A stretch of DNA of 64,000 nt from Geomesophilobacter sediminis. Lineage in GTDB: Bacteria > Desulfobacterota > Desulfuromonadia > Geobacterales > Geobacteraceae. A program made the translations under genes and the position numbers. Position 1 is the first letter of the stretch. Every line of letters starts with the position of its first letter. The notes beneath the pieces are model-generated. The model worked only from the letters and a program-made list of their open reading frames with translations, was not told the DNA's origin and made no database searches. This document shows positions 44,663 to 53,042 of the stretch, in pieces. The stretch spans positions 124,001 to 188,000 of the forward strand of contig NZ_JAEMHM010000003.1 in assembly GCF_016458275.1 (NCBI RefSeq). The letters are read 5' to 3'.

Positions 44663-45604
44663 ATGATCCAGCACACCGTACCCACCCCGTATGTCGTCGG
44701 CGAAGCCCATTACTACAGCACCGAAATAAAAGGCGAACTGGTACTCTTCGATACCGGGCCCCCCACCGAGGACGGCTTGGCTGCGCTGAAGCGCAACGTC
44801 GACCTCAAACGTCTCAAGCACGTTTTCATCACCCACTGCCACGTCGACCATTTCGGGCACGCCGGTTACCTGGAAAAGCACACCGACGCCCAGATCTACA
44901 TCCCGCGCCGTGATGCCGTCAAAGTCTGCCGTTCCCACGAGCGACGGGCGGCCCTGGTGGACATCCTCGTCGAGGCGGGGTTTGACGCCGAGTTTGCCCA
45001 AGTCCAGCGGAAAATCTCCATCGAAAGCCATCTGGCCGCGGTTCCGCTGGAGCGTTTCCACATCGTGGAGGAGTCGCAGGAAGTCCTCGACCACCTCGGC
45101 ATCACCTACCTTTCCTGCCCCGGGCATTCCCAGGCCGATACCGTCTACCTTCTGGACGGCGCCGCGGTGACCGGCGACCTTCTGCTGCGGGAGATCTTCC
45201 AGAATCCGGTCCTGGAAGTAGACCTAAAAACCTTCTCCGGGCGCTACCGTAACTATGCGGCTTACTGTAGCAGCCTACCGGCGCTGGCGTCGCTGGAGGG
45301 AAGGGAGATCCATCCCGGACACCGGGACCACGTCGACGGCGTCCGCGACACGATCCTCTTTTATGTCCGAAAGCTACTGGAGCGGGCGGCCAAGGTCCGC
45401 CCCTATGCACACCTGGAAAAGCCGGCCGAAATGATAAGCCAAATTTTCGGGGACGGCCTGGACCCGTTTGTTAAGTTCATGAAGGTGTCAGAAATCTTCT
45501 TCATGCGGGACTTCCTGGCAGAGCCGGAGCTGCTGAGAGAGTCACTTAAGGAAATCAGTCTGTTAGACCTACTTGCCGAGCTTTATGGCCGGGCCGTGGA
45601 TTGA
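44663..45604 (+). CDS. MBL-fold metallo-hydrolase
   Basis: A 313-residue metallo-beta-lactamase fold protein with the metal motif THCHVDHFGHAGYL and later ligands in SCPGHSQADTVYLLDGAAV and IHPGHRDHVDG. The C-terminal 90 residues (KVRPYAHLEKPAEMISQIFG and on) are a helical extension. Groups of this fold near beta-oxidation genes may be thioesterase or glyoxalase-like, but the substrate cannot be read. There is no Shine-Dalgarno before ATG 44663: a terminator hairpin and its T-tract sit there. A strong terminator follows the gene. Confidence 0.85.
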   Translation: MIQHTVPTPYVVGEAHYYSTEIKGELVLFDTGPPTEDGLAALKRNVDLKRLKHVFITHCHVDHFGHAGYLEKHTDAQIYIPRRDAVKVCRSHERRAALVDILVEAGFDAEFAQVQRKISIESHLAAVPLERFHIVEESQEVLDHLGITYLSCPGHSQADTVYLLDGAAVTGDLLLREIFQNPVLEVDLKTFSGRYRNYAAYCSSLPALASLEGREIHPGHRDHVDGVRDTILFYVRKLLERAAKVRPYAHLEKPAEMISQIFGDGLDPFVKFMKVSEIFFMRDFLAEPELLRESLKEISLLDLLAELYGRAVD

Positions 45605-45628
45605 CAGAGAACAAAGAAAGAGAGTAGG

Positions 45629-45662
45629 GGCGAATCGGAAAACGCCGATTCGCCTTTTTTTT
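45629..45662 (+). terminator. Rho-independent terminator
   Basis: GGCGAATCGG (45629-45638) pairs with CCGATTCGCC (45645-45654), followed by eight T residues. Confidence 0.93.
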
Positions 45663-45812
45663 CGCTTGACTAAATCGAGCATCTCCTTTACAAGCTGATA
45701 ACAGTTTTCAATTTCGATTATGCCGGGCTGCCATCCTATCTCCGGCTCTTCCACTTAGAGTTTTTACCTCCATCTGAATCGTTTCCGCCGGGGCGGTACT
45801 GTCTCGGCTAAA

Positions 45813-45827
45813 TGAAAATGAATGTCC
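45813..45827 (+). promoter_or_regulatory. Probable Fur box upstream of the DUF3793 gene
   Basis: TGAAAATGAATGTCC matches 11 of 15 positions of the Fur 7-1-7 core TGATAATGATTATCA. It lies about 55 bases before the gene that heads the iron locus, and a better match occurs before feoA. Confidence 0.55.
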
Positions 45828-45881
45828 ATATCCGCTATCCGCCGCATGCTTATCGGCGGAAATGACTGAAAGGAGATGCGC

Positions 45882-46592
45882 ATGGCGACGACAGCCGGTA
45901 ATGCTGGAGCCCACCTTTCTGCCCCGACATCGGCACGAGCCGGATGGCAGGAATTTTCTCCCCTTTTCCCCGACGAGCAGGAATGCCTCGCCTCCTTTCT
46001 CGCCCTTGAATGCGCCGAGGTTCTGGCCGGGGCCAAGCCTGCCAATATCCTGAGCCTCGCCGACAAGCCGCGGCCCTGCGGCCGCAATCTCTACCGCCTC
46101 TGGCAAAAGCATGGGGCGGAGCTCCTTTCTAAAAGCGATCTCAGCGCGCGGGTGCTGGCCGACCGCGGCTCATCGATCCTGATCATCTTTTTCCGCCCCG
46201 ATACCCTGGCCGGGCTGCTGCAGCGCAGGGACGTGGCCACGGTTCTGGGGAAGGCCGGTTATCCGGCAACCCAGGACCCGGACCAGGCGCTGGGCATCTT
46301 GCAGTCGAGAATGACGGGCGGGGAATTTCCCCATGAGGTCGGCGTCTTCCTCGGCTACCCGCTCAAAGACGTGGTCGGATTCATGGGGTGGGGGAAGCCG
46401 CGTTTCACCTGCCAGGGACCCTGGAAAATCTACGGAGATCCGACCCCGAGTCTGCAACTTGCCGAAACCCACCGCGCCTGCCGATGTCTCATGTCCTCTC
46501 GGCTGGCCGCAGGATGCAGCCCGCTCGATTGCCTGCACGGCTGTCAGTTTCAAGAGCACCTCGAAAACCGCTTTTCCAGGCTCGCTGCCTGA
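45882..46592 (+). CDS. DUF3793-family protein, iron-locus associated
   Basis: A 236-residue soluble protein. The second of two nearby ATGs (45882) has AAGGAG six bases upstream. Family features are ECLASFLALECAEVLAGAKP near the N-terminus, ILIIFFRPDTLAGLL, then FPHEVGVFLGYPLKDVVGFM and a CLHGC pair near the C-terminus. The function of DUF3793 is unknown; it is often found beside iron transport or flavodoxin genes, as here. Its stop codon TGA is the first three bases of the feo Fur box. Confidence 0.8.
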   Translation: MATTAGNAGAHLSAPTSARAGWQEFSPLFPDEQECLASFLALECAEVLAGAKPANILSLADKPRPCGRNLYRLWQKHGAELLSKSDLSARVLADRGSSILIIFFRPDTLAGLLQRRDVATVLGKAGYPATQDPDQALGILQSRMTGGEFPHEVGVFLGYPLKDVVGFMGWGKPRFTCQGPWKIYGDPTPSLQLAETHRACRCLMSSRLAAGCSPLDCLHGCQFQEHLENRFSRLAA

Positions 46593-46604
46593 AAATGAAT
46601 ATCA
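46590..46604 (+). promoter_or_regulatory. Fur box upstream of feoA-feoA-feoB
   Basis: TGAAAATGAATATCA matches 13 of 15 positions of TGATAATGATTATCA. It lies 98 bases before the first FeoA gene, consistent with iron-Fur repression of ferrous iron uptake. Confidence 0.75.
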
Positions 46605-46701
46605 ACACCGGTTAGCTGCTGCCGGATTTCAGAAAGAAGGCCTTAGGGCCGCGCCAACCGGTTGACGTACACGACAATCGATCGATGGAGGAGACAAGAA
46701 G

Positions 46702-46965
46702 ATGATGCCTTTGGGACTGCTGGGTGTGGGTGAACATGGCGAGATCGCGGAAATCAGGGTGGCACCGACCCTTTGTTCCAGCGGCTGCGGCAACGAGCGT
46801 GGCAAATGTGACTGTCGAGTGGAGGATTTGGGCATCCGGGTGGGGAAGATGGTCGAGATGCTGCGCAATGCAGGAGGGCCGATCCTGCTCAAGGTGGACG
46901 AGTCCCGCCTGGCCCTGGACCGAGCCCTGGCAATGAAGATCATGATCAAGGAGGTGGCAAAATGA
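46702..46965 (+). CDS. FeoA-like protein with Cys-rich insert
   Basis: An 87-residue SH3-like FeoA-family protein. The fold is suggested by MMPLGLLGVGEHGEIAEI and the C-terminal ILLKVDESRLALDRALAMKI. Between them is CSSGCGNERGKCDCRVEDLG, with four cysteines that could bind metal, which ordinary FeoA lacks. GGAGGAG lies upstream. Its stop overlaps the next feoA start by four bases (ATGA), so the two are coupled. It may regulate the FeoB GTPase. Confidence 0.8.
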   Translation: MMPLGLLGVGEHGEIAEIRVAPTLCSSGCGNERGKCDCRVEDLGIRVGKMVEMLRNAGGPILLKVDESRLALDRALAMKIMIKEVAK

Positions 46966-47192
46966 CGAATCTTTCGATGCTCAAACCGGGAGACCGGGCG
47001 CTGATCAGCAACATCGGCACCAAGGGAGCCTTGAGGAGAAGGCTCATGGACATGGGGGTGCTGGTCGGTGAGGAGATCAGGGTCGAGAAGGTGGCGCCTT
47101 TGGGGGACCCGATCGACATCAAGATCAAGAGCTATCATCTTTCGCTGCGCAAGACCGAGGCGGAGGAAATCGGTGTGGAGGTGGTGCAGTGA
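46962..47192 (+). CDS. feoA: Ferrous iron transport protein A
   Basis: A 76-residue canonical FeoA: MLKPGDRALISNIGTKGALR, RRLMDMGVLVGEEIRVEKVA and DIKIKSYHLSLRKTEAEEI. It is a small SH3-like cytoplasmic partner of FeoB. It overlaps the preceding and following genes by four bases each. Confidence 0.94.
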   Translation: MTNLSMLKPGDRALISNIGTKGALRRRLMDMGVLVGEEIRVEKVAPLGDPIDIKIKSYHLSLRKTEAEEIGVEVVQ

Positions 47193-49432
47193 AAAGTGTG
47201 GTGCAGCTTAAAGACGAGGTAGTGGCCCCGGCGGACGGTTACCGTGATGCCACGGTGGATTCCGGTGCCCGGCGCGTGATCACCGTGGCGGTTGCCGGCA
47301 ACCCCAACGCGGGGAAGTCCACCCTGATCAACGCCATTGCGGGTTCCCGGCTCCACGTCGGCAACTGGCCCGGCGTCACCGTGGAGAAGAAGGAGGCCTC
47401 CTTCGAGCACCAGGGGACGCGGATCCGGTTGGTGGACCTGCCGGGGACCTATTCGCTCTCGCCCTACACCCAGGAAGAGATCATCGCCCGGGACTACCTG
47501 GTGCAGGAGCGTCCCGACCTGATCCTCAACGTCGTCGACTCCACCAACCTGGAGCGCAACCTCTACCTGACCGTCCAGATCCTGGAACTCGGAATCCCGG
47601 TGGTGATGGCGCTCAACATGAGCGACGAGGCGCAGGAAAAGGGATACCGGCTCGACGTGAAGGGGATCGAAGAAATGCTCGGTGTCGTTGCCGTCCCGAC
47701 TGCAGCCACCCGGAAATCGGGCCTGGACCAGCTGCTGGAGGCGGTGGTGGCGACCGCCGCCGCGCCTAAGCTGCGGCGCCCGAAAAAACTCAACTACGGC
47801 TACGACATCGAAACGGCCGCCGAGCTGCTGGCCCGCGAACTGGCGCTGGAGTCCGCACCGCTTCTGGAGCGGTTTCCCGAACGCTGGCTGGTGCTCAAAA
47901 TCATGGAGCGTGACGAGCATGTGCTGCGCCAGGTGAACTTCGGCGACGAGGCCCTTTTGGAGCGGGCCCTGCATCACCTCCGCTCCGAGCACGGTGACGA
48001 CGTGGAATCCCTGATGGCCGAGGCACGCTACGGTCTCGCCTCGGGGCTGACCCGCGAGGTGCTGCGCAAGCCGGAACTGAAGAAGACCGAGCTGACCGAG
48101 AAGATCGACCGGGTGGTTTTGAACCGCTTCCTCGGGATCCCGATTTTCCTCGGGGCCATGTGGCTCATGTTCAAGCTCACCTTCGACCTCTCCAAGCCTT
48201 TCGGGGACTGGATCAACGACATGACCGGCGGCCCGTTCAAGCACTGGGCCTCCATCCTGCTGGGCGCGATCGGGGCCCCGGACTGGACCGTCTCCCTCGC
48301 GACCGAAGGGGTCATCTCCGGCGTCGGTTTCGTCCTGGTCTTCGTGCCGGTTATCTTCCTGATGATGTTCTTCATCACCTTCCTGGAGGGGAGCGGCTAC
48401 ATGGCCCGCGCCGCCTTCGTCATGGACCGCGCCATGCATGCGATCGGGCTGCACGGCAAATCGTTCATCCCGATGCTTTTGGGCTTTGGCTGCAACGTCC
48501 CGGGCATCTACGCGACCCGCACCCTGGAGAACCCGCGCGACAAGGCGCTCACGGCGCTGCTCATCCCGCTCATGTCCTGCGGCGCACGCCTGCCGGTCTA
48601 CGTCGTCTTCACCGGCGCCTTCTTCCCGCGCAGCTCGGGAACGGTGATCTGGTCCCTTTATGTTATGGGGATCGCGCTTGCCATCGTGATGGGGCTCATC
48701 TTCAAGAAGACCCTGTTCCGCGGCGAGGCCCCGATGTTCATCATGGAGCTTCCGCCGTACCGGATGCCGTCCTTGCACAGCCTCTGCGTGCATACCTGGG
48801 AGAAAGGGAAGCACTTCCTGATCAAGGCCGGGACCTACATCTTCGCCGTCTCGGTACTGGTATGGTTCCTGCTGAACCTCCCCTGGGGGGTGGAGAACCG
48901 GAAGGATTCCTACCTGGGGCAGGCGGGACAGGTGATGGCGCCGGCTCTCGCCCCGCTCGGCTTCGGCACCTGGCAGGCCGCCTCCTCCTTGATCACCGGG
49001 GTGATCGCCAAGGAGATCGTGGTCGGCACCATGGGGGAGATCTATGCCCCCAAGAAGGAAGAGGCCAAGCAGGAGTTCAAGCCCTTTGGCGAGGAAGTAA
49101 AGGAGGTCGCCGTCTCCTTCGGCAAGGCGTGCCGGGAATCGGTCAGCAACGTGGTTTCCACCTTCGGCATCACCAGCCTGGACACCCAGGAAAAGGAGGA
49201 ACGCTCCGCCCTCAAGGGGATGGTGCTGAAAACCTTCACCCCGCTCACGGCCTATGCCTTCATGGCCTTCGTCCTGCTGTACATGCCCTGCATGGTGGTC
49301 GCCTTTGCGATGCGCCAGGAATTCAACGGTTGGAAATGGTTCGGCGTCGCCTTTGCCTACCAGACGGTCCTCGCCTGGGGCATGGCGTGCCTCATCTACC
49401 AGGGGGGGACCCTCCTTGGCCTGGGAGGTTGA
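47189..49432 (+). CDS. feoB: Ferrous iron transport protein B (GTPase transporter)
   Basis: A 747-residue inner-membrane Fe(II) transporter. The N-terminal G domain has G1 GNPNAGKST (residues 37-45), G2 within WPGVTVEKKE, G3 DLPGTYSLSPYT and G4 NMSD. A helical spacer follows, then two Gate domains with GSGYMARAAFVMDR, GFGCNVPGI and MSCGARLPVYVVFTGAFF. The start GTG overlaps the feoA stop (GTGA). A charged cytoplasmic insert (KKEEAKQEFKPFGEEVKEV) lies near residue 620. Transport is Fur-regulated according to the upstream box. Confidence 0.96.
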   Translation: MKSVVQLKDEVVAPADGYRDATVDSGARRVITVAVAGNPNAGKSTLINAIAGSRLHVGNWPGVTVEKKEASFEHQGTRIRLVDLPGTYSLSPYTQEEIIARDYLVQERPDLILNVVDSTNLERNLYLTVQILELGIPVVMALNMSDEAQEKGYRLDVKGIEEMLGVVAVPTAATRKSGLDQLLEAVVATAAAPKLRRPKKLNYGYDIETAAELLARELALESAPLLERFPERWLVLKIMERDEHVLRQVNFGDEALLERALHHLRSEHGDDVESLMAEARYGLASGLTREVLRKPELKKTELTEKIDRVVLNRFLGIPIFLGAMWLMFKLTFDLSKPFGDWINDMTGGPFKHWASILLGAIGAPDWTVSLATEGVISGVGFVLVFVPVIFLMMFFITFLEGSGYMARAAFVMDRAMHAIGLHGKSFIPMLLGFGCNVPGIYATRTLENPRDKALTALLIPLMSCGARLPVYVVFTGAFFPRSSGTVIWSLYVMGIALAIVMGLIFKKTLFRGEAPMFIMELPPYRMPSLHSLCVHTWEKGKHFLIKAGTYIFAVSVLVWFLLNLPWGVENRKDSYLGQAGQVMAPALAPLGFGTWQAASSLITGVIAKEIVVGTMGEIYAPKKEEAKQEFKPFGEEVKEVAVSFGKACRESVSNVVSTFGITSLDTQEKEERSALKGMVLKTFTPLTAYAFMAFVLLYMPCMVVAFAMRQEFNGWKWFGVAFAYQTVLAWGMACLIYQGGTLLGLGG

Positions 49433-49433
49433 G

Positions 49434-49562
49434 ATGGGTTTTAGTGATCTGGTAATCGCTGCGGTGCTGGTGGTCGGCTGCTGTTACATCCTGTACCGCT
49501 CGTTGTGGCAGAAAAAAGGGCACTGTCCCGGATGTGACGGAGGTTGTGACCGCTCTCATTGA
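49434..49562 (+). CDS. FeoB-associated Cys-rich membrane protein (p12 type)
   Basis: A 42-residue protein starting one base after the feoB stop codon. One membrane helix (LVIAAVLVVGCCYILYRSLW) is followed by a short cysteine-rich tail HCPGCDGGCDRSH. This matches the small FeoB-associated proteins found after feoB in many anaerobes, whose role is probably to assist assembly or metal handling of FeoB. Confidence 0.88.
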   Translation: MGFSDLVIAAVLVVGCCYILYRSLWQKKGHCPGCDGGCDRSH

Positions 49563-49666
49563 GACAGCCCATTAAAAAGAGCTTCTCTTTCCGGGCCAGA
49601 TGTGTATAACTAGTTGATGCCCGTCCCGGGAAAACTCAGGAACCGGCAAGGGGGAAGGGAGGTTCA

Positions 49667-50857
49667 ATGAAGGGATTTTCGGAGCATCCACGAGTCCTGG
49701 TCGTCAATGATGACGCCGACACCCTCCAGCTTTTGACTCAGGCGCTGCACGATGGCTTTTCCCTGGTACTCGCCAATGACGCAAGCCGGGGGTGGGAACT
49801 CGCCCATGGCGCCCCCCCCCCGGATCTCATTCTCATCGACGCCGTCCTGCCCGGCATGGACGGCGTCGAGCTCTGCTCCCGGCTGAGCTCGGAGTTTCCT
49901 GCCACTCCCATCCTGGTCACCGCTACCAAGCCCGATTCCGGACTGGAACTGCGCGCCCTCCAAGCGGGATGCGCCGACTTTCTGGCCGGTCCGTTGCTCC
50001 CGGAACTCATCCGCCTGAAACTGCAACGCCAGTTGGCCCGGAAAAACGCCGCGGTCAAAGCGGCCGCTCCCGCCACGTCGCCAGGTTCCCCTCGAGTTGC
50101 GGCCGGTGTTTCGCGGCCGACAGACGCTGCGGCTGAAGTGAAGCGGTTGACCGCGGAGCTTGAGCGGCAAAAAGAAGCCCTTGCCGAGGTAGCCGGCGAA
50201 CTGCAGACCTTCAGTTACTCGATTTCCCACGACCTGCGGGCACCGCTGCGCCACTTGGTCGGTTTCAGCAACGCCCTTTTGGAAGACCACCGCGCCGACC
50301 TCCAGGGGACGGCCCTGATGTACCTCGACTGCATCGCCAAGGCGGCGCGCAAGATGGAAGCCCTGGTCGATGCCCTGCTCACCCTGTCCCGCGTGGGAGC
50401 CCAGGATATGGCTCCGACCCAGATCGATCTCAGTTTCATGGTCCGGGAGTGCGTCATGGCGTTGCAGGCTGCTGATCCCCAGCGCCCGGTCGAACTCCGC
50501 GTTCAGGAAAACCTCCTCGCCCATGGCGACGCCCCGTTGATGCGGACCGCGCTCAAACAGCTTCTGGAAAATGCCTTCAAGTTCAGCGGGAAAAAGGACC
50601 GGACGGTCATCTCGTTCGGCAGAAGGGAAGGGGATGGGGGGGCTTACTTCATTTCCGACCACGGGGCCGGCTTCGATATGCAGTACGCGAGCCGCCTTTT
50701 CGGTCCGTTCCAGCGCCTGCACCAGGAGGGGGAATTCGAGGGTGTCGGGATCGGCCTCGCCGTGGTGCAGCGGATCATTCGGCGCCACGGCGGGCGGGTT
50801 TGGGCCGAGGGGACGCCCGGTGAGGGCGCGACCTTCTATTTCACGCTTCCTGCCTGA
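49667..50857 (+). CDS. Receiver-histidine kinase with atypical receiver
   Basis: A 396-residue protein. The receiver (1-125) has Asp15/Asp16 and the phospho-site Asp58 in LILIDAVLPGMDG, but the conserved lysine before proline is replaced (DFLAGPLLP), so switching may be altered. A Pro/Ala linker and coiled coil follow (about 125-175), then HisKA with SYSISHDLRAPLRHLVGFSN and an HATPase with DHGAGFDMQYASRLFGPFQR and GVGIGLAVVQRII. The kinase half closely resembles that of the 53948-56362 kinase. It overlaps the convergent FadR-type gene by 22 bases. No partner regulator is adjacent. Confidence 0.9.
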   Translation: MKGFSEHPRVLVVNDDADTLQLLTQALHDGFSLVLANDASRGWELAHGAPPPDLILIDAVLPGMDGVELCSRLSSEFPATPILVTATKPDSGLELRALQAGCADFLAGPLLPELIRLKLQRQLARKNAAVKAAAPATSPGSPRVAAGVSRPTDAAAEVKRLTAELERQKEALAEVAGELQTFSYSISHDLRAPLRHLVGFSNALLEDHRADLQGTALMYLDCIAKAARKMEALVDALLTLSRVGAQDMAPTQIDLSFMVRECVMALQAADPQRPVELRVQENLLAHGDAPLMRTALKQLLENAFKFSGKKDRTVISFGRREGDGGAYFISDHGAGFDMQYASRLFGPFQRLHQEGEFEGVGIGLAVVQRIIRRHGGRVWAEGTPGEGATFYFTLPA

Positions 50858-51672
50858 CCTTCCGAGTGGCGGTCGGCCATCCCGGCCGACGGTCCCACCG
50901 GTGCGAGGAAGCCGCGTCCGTAGTCATGGGGGCGGCACTTATCGTAGCGGCACTTCTCCCGGCATTCCCGGAACTTCTCCGGTTCTTCCATAAGGCTCGA
51001 TTCCGCACACTCCTGAAACGTACTCAGACGCTGCCGCATTGCGGTGCGCGTGATCAGTTCGGCCTTCTCGGCGTCCCCCTCCATCGCTGCCTGGAGGAGG
51101 TCCTTGTAGTAGGCCTTGGTCAGGGTCCGGATCTCCTGCTTGGCGAAGAACTGGCGCCGCATCCGGCTGTAGAGGTGCTCGGAGCTGTTCATGATCAAGG
51201 GATAAATCCGGTTGCCGGACAGGATCGCCAAGGTCAGGTGCAATTCCCAGTCGTAGCGGGCGATGGCGGTGCCGCTGTCGGTGATTTTCTTGGCGCGCAT
51301 CAGGAACTCGACGACTCGGCTGCTGTTGTTCTCGATCGCTTTGCGGGCGTAGTCGGGAGCGAACTGCACGCGCAGCTCCAGGATGTGGATGGCGAGGTCC
51401 ACGGGGAAGGTCTCGCTGTTTCTCTCGATGGAAGCGAGGAGGTCCAAATCCCCCTTCGACCAGAAGTCGTTCACGACGGTGGCATGACGCTGCTGTTTGG
51501 AGATCCATCCCGATTTTTCCAGCTGCTGCAGGGCTTCCCGCACCGTAGCACGGCTTACCGAGAACTTTTCTGCCAGATCCCGTTCACTTTCCAAGGCACT
51601 CCCCGGGGGAACCGCTCCGCTCAACAGGCTGTTTACCAGGCAGCGCTCAATCTTTTCATGTGACCTTTTCAT
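50836..51672 (-). CDS. FadR/GntR-family transcriptional regulator
   Basis: A 278-residue regulator. The N-terminal winged helix (1-75) has SALESERDLAEKFSVSRATV and REALQQLEKSGWI. The C-terminal domain is the all-helical FadR/FCD-like effector domain, with YDWELHLTLAILSGN and YYKDLLQAAMEGDAEKAEL containing likely ligand-contact His/Asp residues. It is divergent from etfB across 491 bases, so control of ETF and fatty-acid genes is a natural guess. The last 40 residues are a low-complexity, His/Cys-containing tail. The 3' end overlaps the neighbouring kinase gene by 22 bases on the opposite strand. Confidence 0.88.
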   Translation of the reverse strand: MKRSHEKIERCLVNSLLSGAVPPGSALESERDLAEKFSVSRATVREALQQLEKSGWISKQQRHATVVNDFWSKGDLDLLASIERNSETFPVDLAIHILELRVQFAPDYARKAIENNSSRVVEFLMRAKKITDSGTAIARYDWELHLTLAILSGNRIYPLIMNSSEHLYSRMRRQFFAKQEIRTLTKAYYKDLLQAAMEGDAEKAELITRTAMRQRLSTFQECAESSLMEEPEKFRECREKCRYDKCRPHDYGRGFLAPVGPSAGMADRHSEGQAGSVK

Positions 51673-52163
51673 CTTTACCTTCCCCGGTATCCGGTCCGGG
51701 ACGCCCTGCGGCGCTCCCCGGATGGAAACCTCATTGCATATAACATAGTTGTATTTGAAGCATGATGGCCGCGCGGATGTGACCTGGGTGCAGATGGCAC
51801 GATGGTTCCGTTTTCCCTACCTTGGGGGTAGGGTTGAGCCTACAAAAGGTCGTTTTGAACGACCCTGATCAGTGCATCGGAATTTAAACAATGTTCTAAG
51901 ATAAATCAATAGAAATTACAAGAGCAGGCCCTTTTGTGATGGAAAATAACGACATGACGTTATGTATGTGTTTTATATCTGACGAAAAGGAAAGACTCGG
52001 GAGCCAACTCTCCCTTGCCAGAGGGCGGGGAAGGCGGTTATTATTAATGAGAAGGCGGGATTTTCCCCTTGGGGGAGAATGATTAATTAATAGGTTGATT
52101 GGGCCCGGTTCTAAGGTTAATGTGCTACATCCGCACCGATAGAGGCGGAAAGGGAGGCCGAAC
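51673..52163. other. Divergent regulatory region between FadR-type gene and etfB
   Basis: No gene is seen. It is AT-rich in part (51885-51970) and holds several hairpins: CCCTACC/GGTAGGG (51815-51833), GGTCGTT/AACGACC (51848-51864) and TTTTCCCC/GGGGGAGAA near 52052-52078. The long leader before etfB is likely to be regulatory. Confidence 0.6.
51848..51864. promoter_or_regulatory. Candidate FadR-type operator palindrome
   Basis: GGTCGTTTTGAACGACC is a 7-base inverted repeat with a three-base centre. The GGTC..GACC pattern resembles operators of FadR-subfamily regulators, and the regulator gene is adjacent. Confidence 0.45.
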
Positions 52164-52943
52164 ATGAAACTGCTGGTATGCGTGAAACAGGTTCCCGATC
52201 TGGAGTCGCGGTTCAAACCCGATCCGTCGGGGCAATGGTATTCGGAAACCGATCTCGCTTTCCGCATCAACGAGTACGACGACTATGCCGTGGAGCAGGC
52301 GGTGCGGCTTCGGGAGCAGTTGGGCGATGCGGCCGAGTTGACCGTGCTCTCGGTGGGGCCGGACCGGGTGGTGGAGGTCCTCAAAAAGGCGCTGGCCATG
52401 GGGTGCGACCGTGCGGTGCACGTGCAGGATCCGGCGCCGCATTTGAAAGACCCCTGGCAGATCGCCTCGATCATCGCGGCCTATGCCCGCTCGCAGCAGT
52501 ACGACCTCATCTTCACCGGTTTCCAGTCCCAAGACCGCGGTTCGGCCCAGATAGGCCCCACCATCGCGGAACTCCTCGGTTATGCCTGCACCACGACCCT
52601 CGTGGGCTTCTCGTTTGCCGACGGAGTGGTCACCGCTACCCGCGAATTGGAAGGAGGTCTCAAGGGAGTGGTCAAGATGAAGCTCCCGGCGCTGGTCACC
52701 TGCCAATTGGGGCTCAACGTCCCCCGGTATCCGACCCTGCCCAACATCATGAAGGCCAAGAAAAAGGAGCTGGAAACGGTCCCGGTCGCGAACCTCTTGC
52801 AGGAGGAGACCAGGATTGCCACGGAGAGCTTCTACGCCCCCGAGAAAAAAGGCGGGGGAATGGTGCTGGAAGGTGACGTCACCGAACTCGTGAACCGGGT
52901 CTACGCCATTCTCAAGGAGAAGACGCCGGCACTTAGACAATGA
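52164..52943 (+). CDS. etfB: Electron transfer flavoprotein, beta subunit
   Basis: A 259-residue ETF beta subunit. Signatures are MKLLVCVKQVPDLESRFKPD, RINEYDDYAVEQAVRLRE, the AMP-site region DLIFTGFQSQDRGSAQIGP and LPALVTCQLGLNVPRYPTLP. It takes electrons from acyl-CoA dehydrogenases together with EtfA. An AGGGAGG site precedes ATG 52164. EtfA follows 99 bases later. No ETF-quinone oxidoreductase gene is adjacent in the window. Confidence 0.94.
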   Translation: MKLLVCVKQVPDLESRFKPDPSGQWYSETDLAFRINEYDDYAVEQAVRLREQLGDAAELTVLSVGPDRVVEVLKKALAMGCDRAVHVQDPAPHLKDPWQIASIIAAYARSQQYDLIFTGFQSQDRGSAQIGPTIAELLGYACTTTLVGFSFADGVVTATRELEGGLKGVVKMKLPALVTCQLGLNVPRYPTLPNIMKAKKKELETVPVANLLQEETRIATESFYAPEKKGGGMVLEGDVTELVNRVYAILKEKTPALRQ

Positions 52944-53042
52944 TTAATGACCAATGAACGATGAACCAGTAACGCCCTCGCCTGGAGTGGGGGGCACGCA
53001 AGGCAACGGCACCTGATAAGCCGGTCTGGCTGGGGAGGATAT

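Noticed and set aside
44599-44913. Plus-strand 104-codon frame overlapping the MBL start
   Set aside because: It reads through a terminator hairpin and is out of frame with the MBL protein; Arg/Pro-rich shadow composition.
47135-48814. A 559-codon minus-strand open frame
   Set aside because: Opposite feoB, which has all G motifs and is coupled to feoA.
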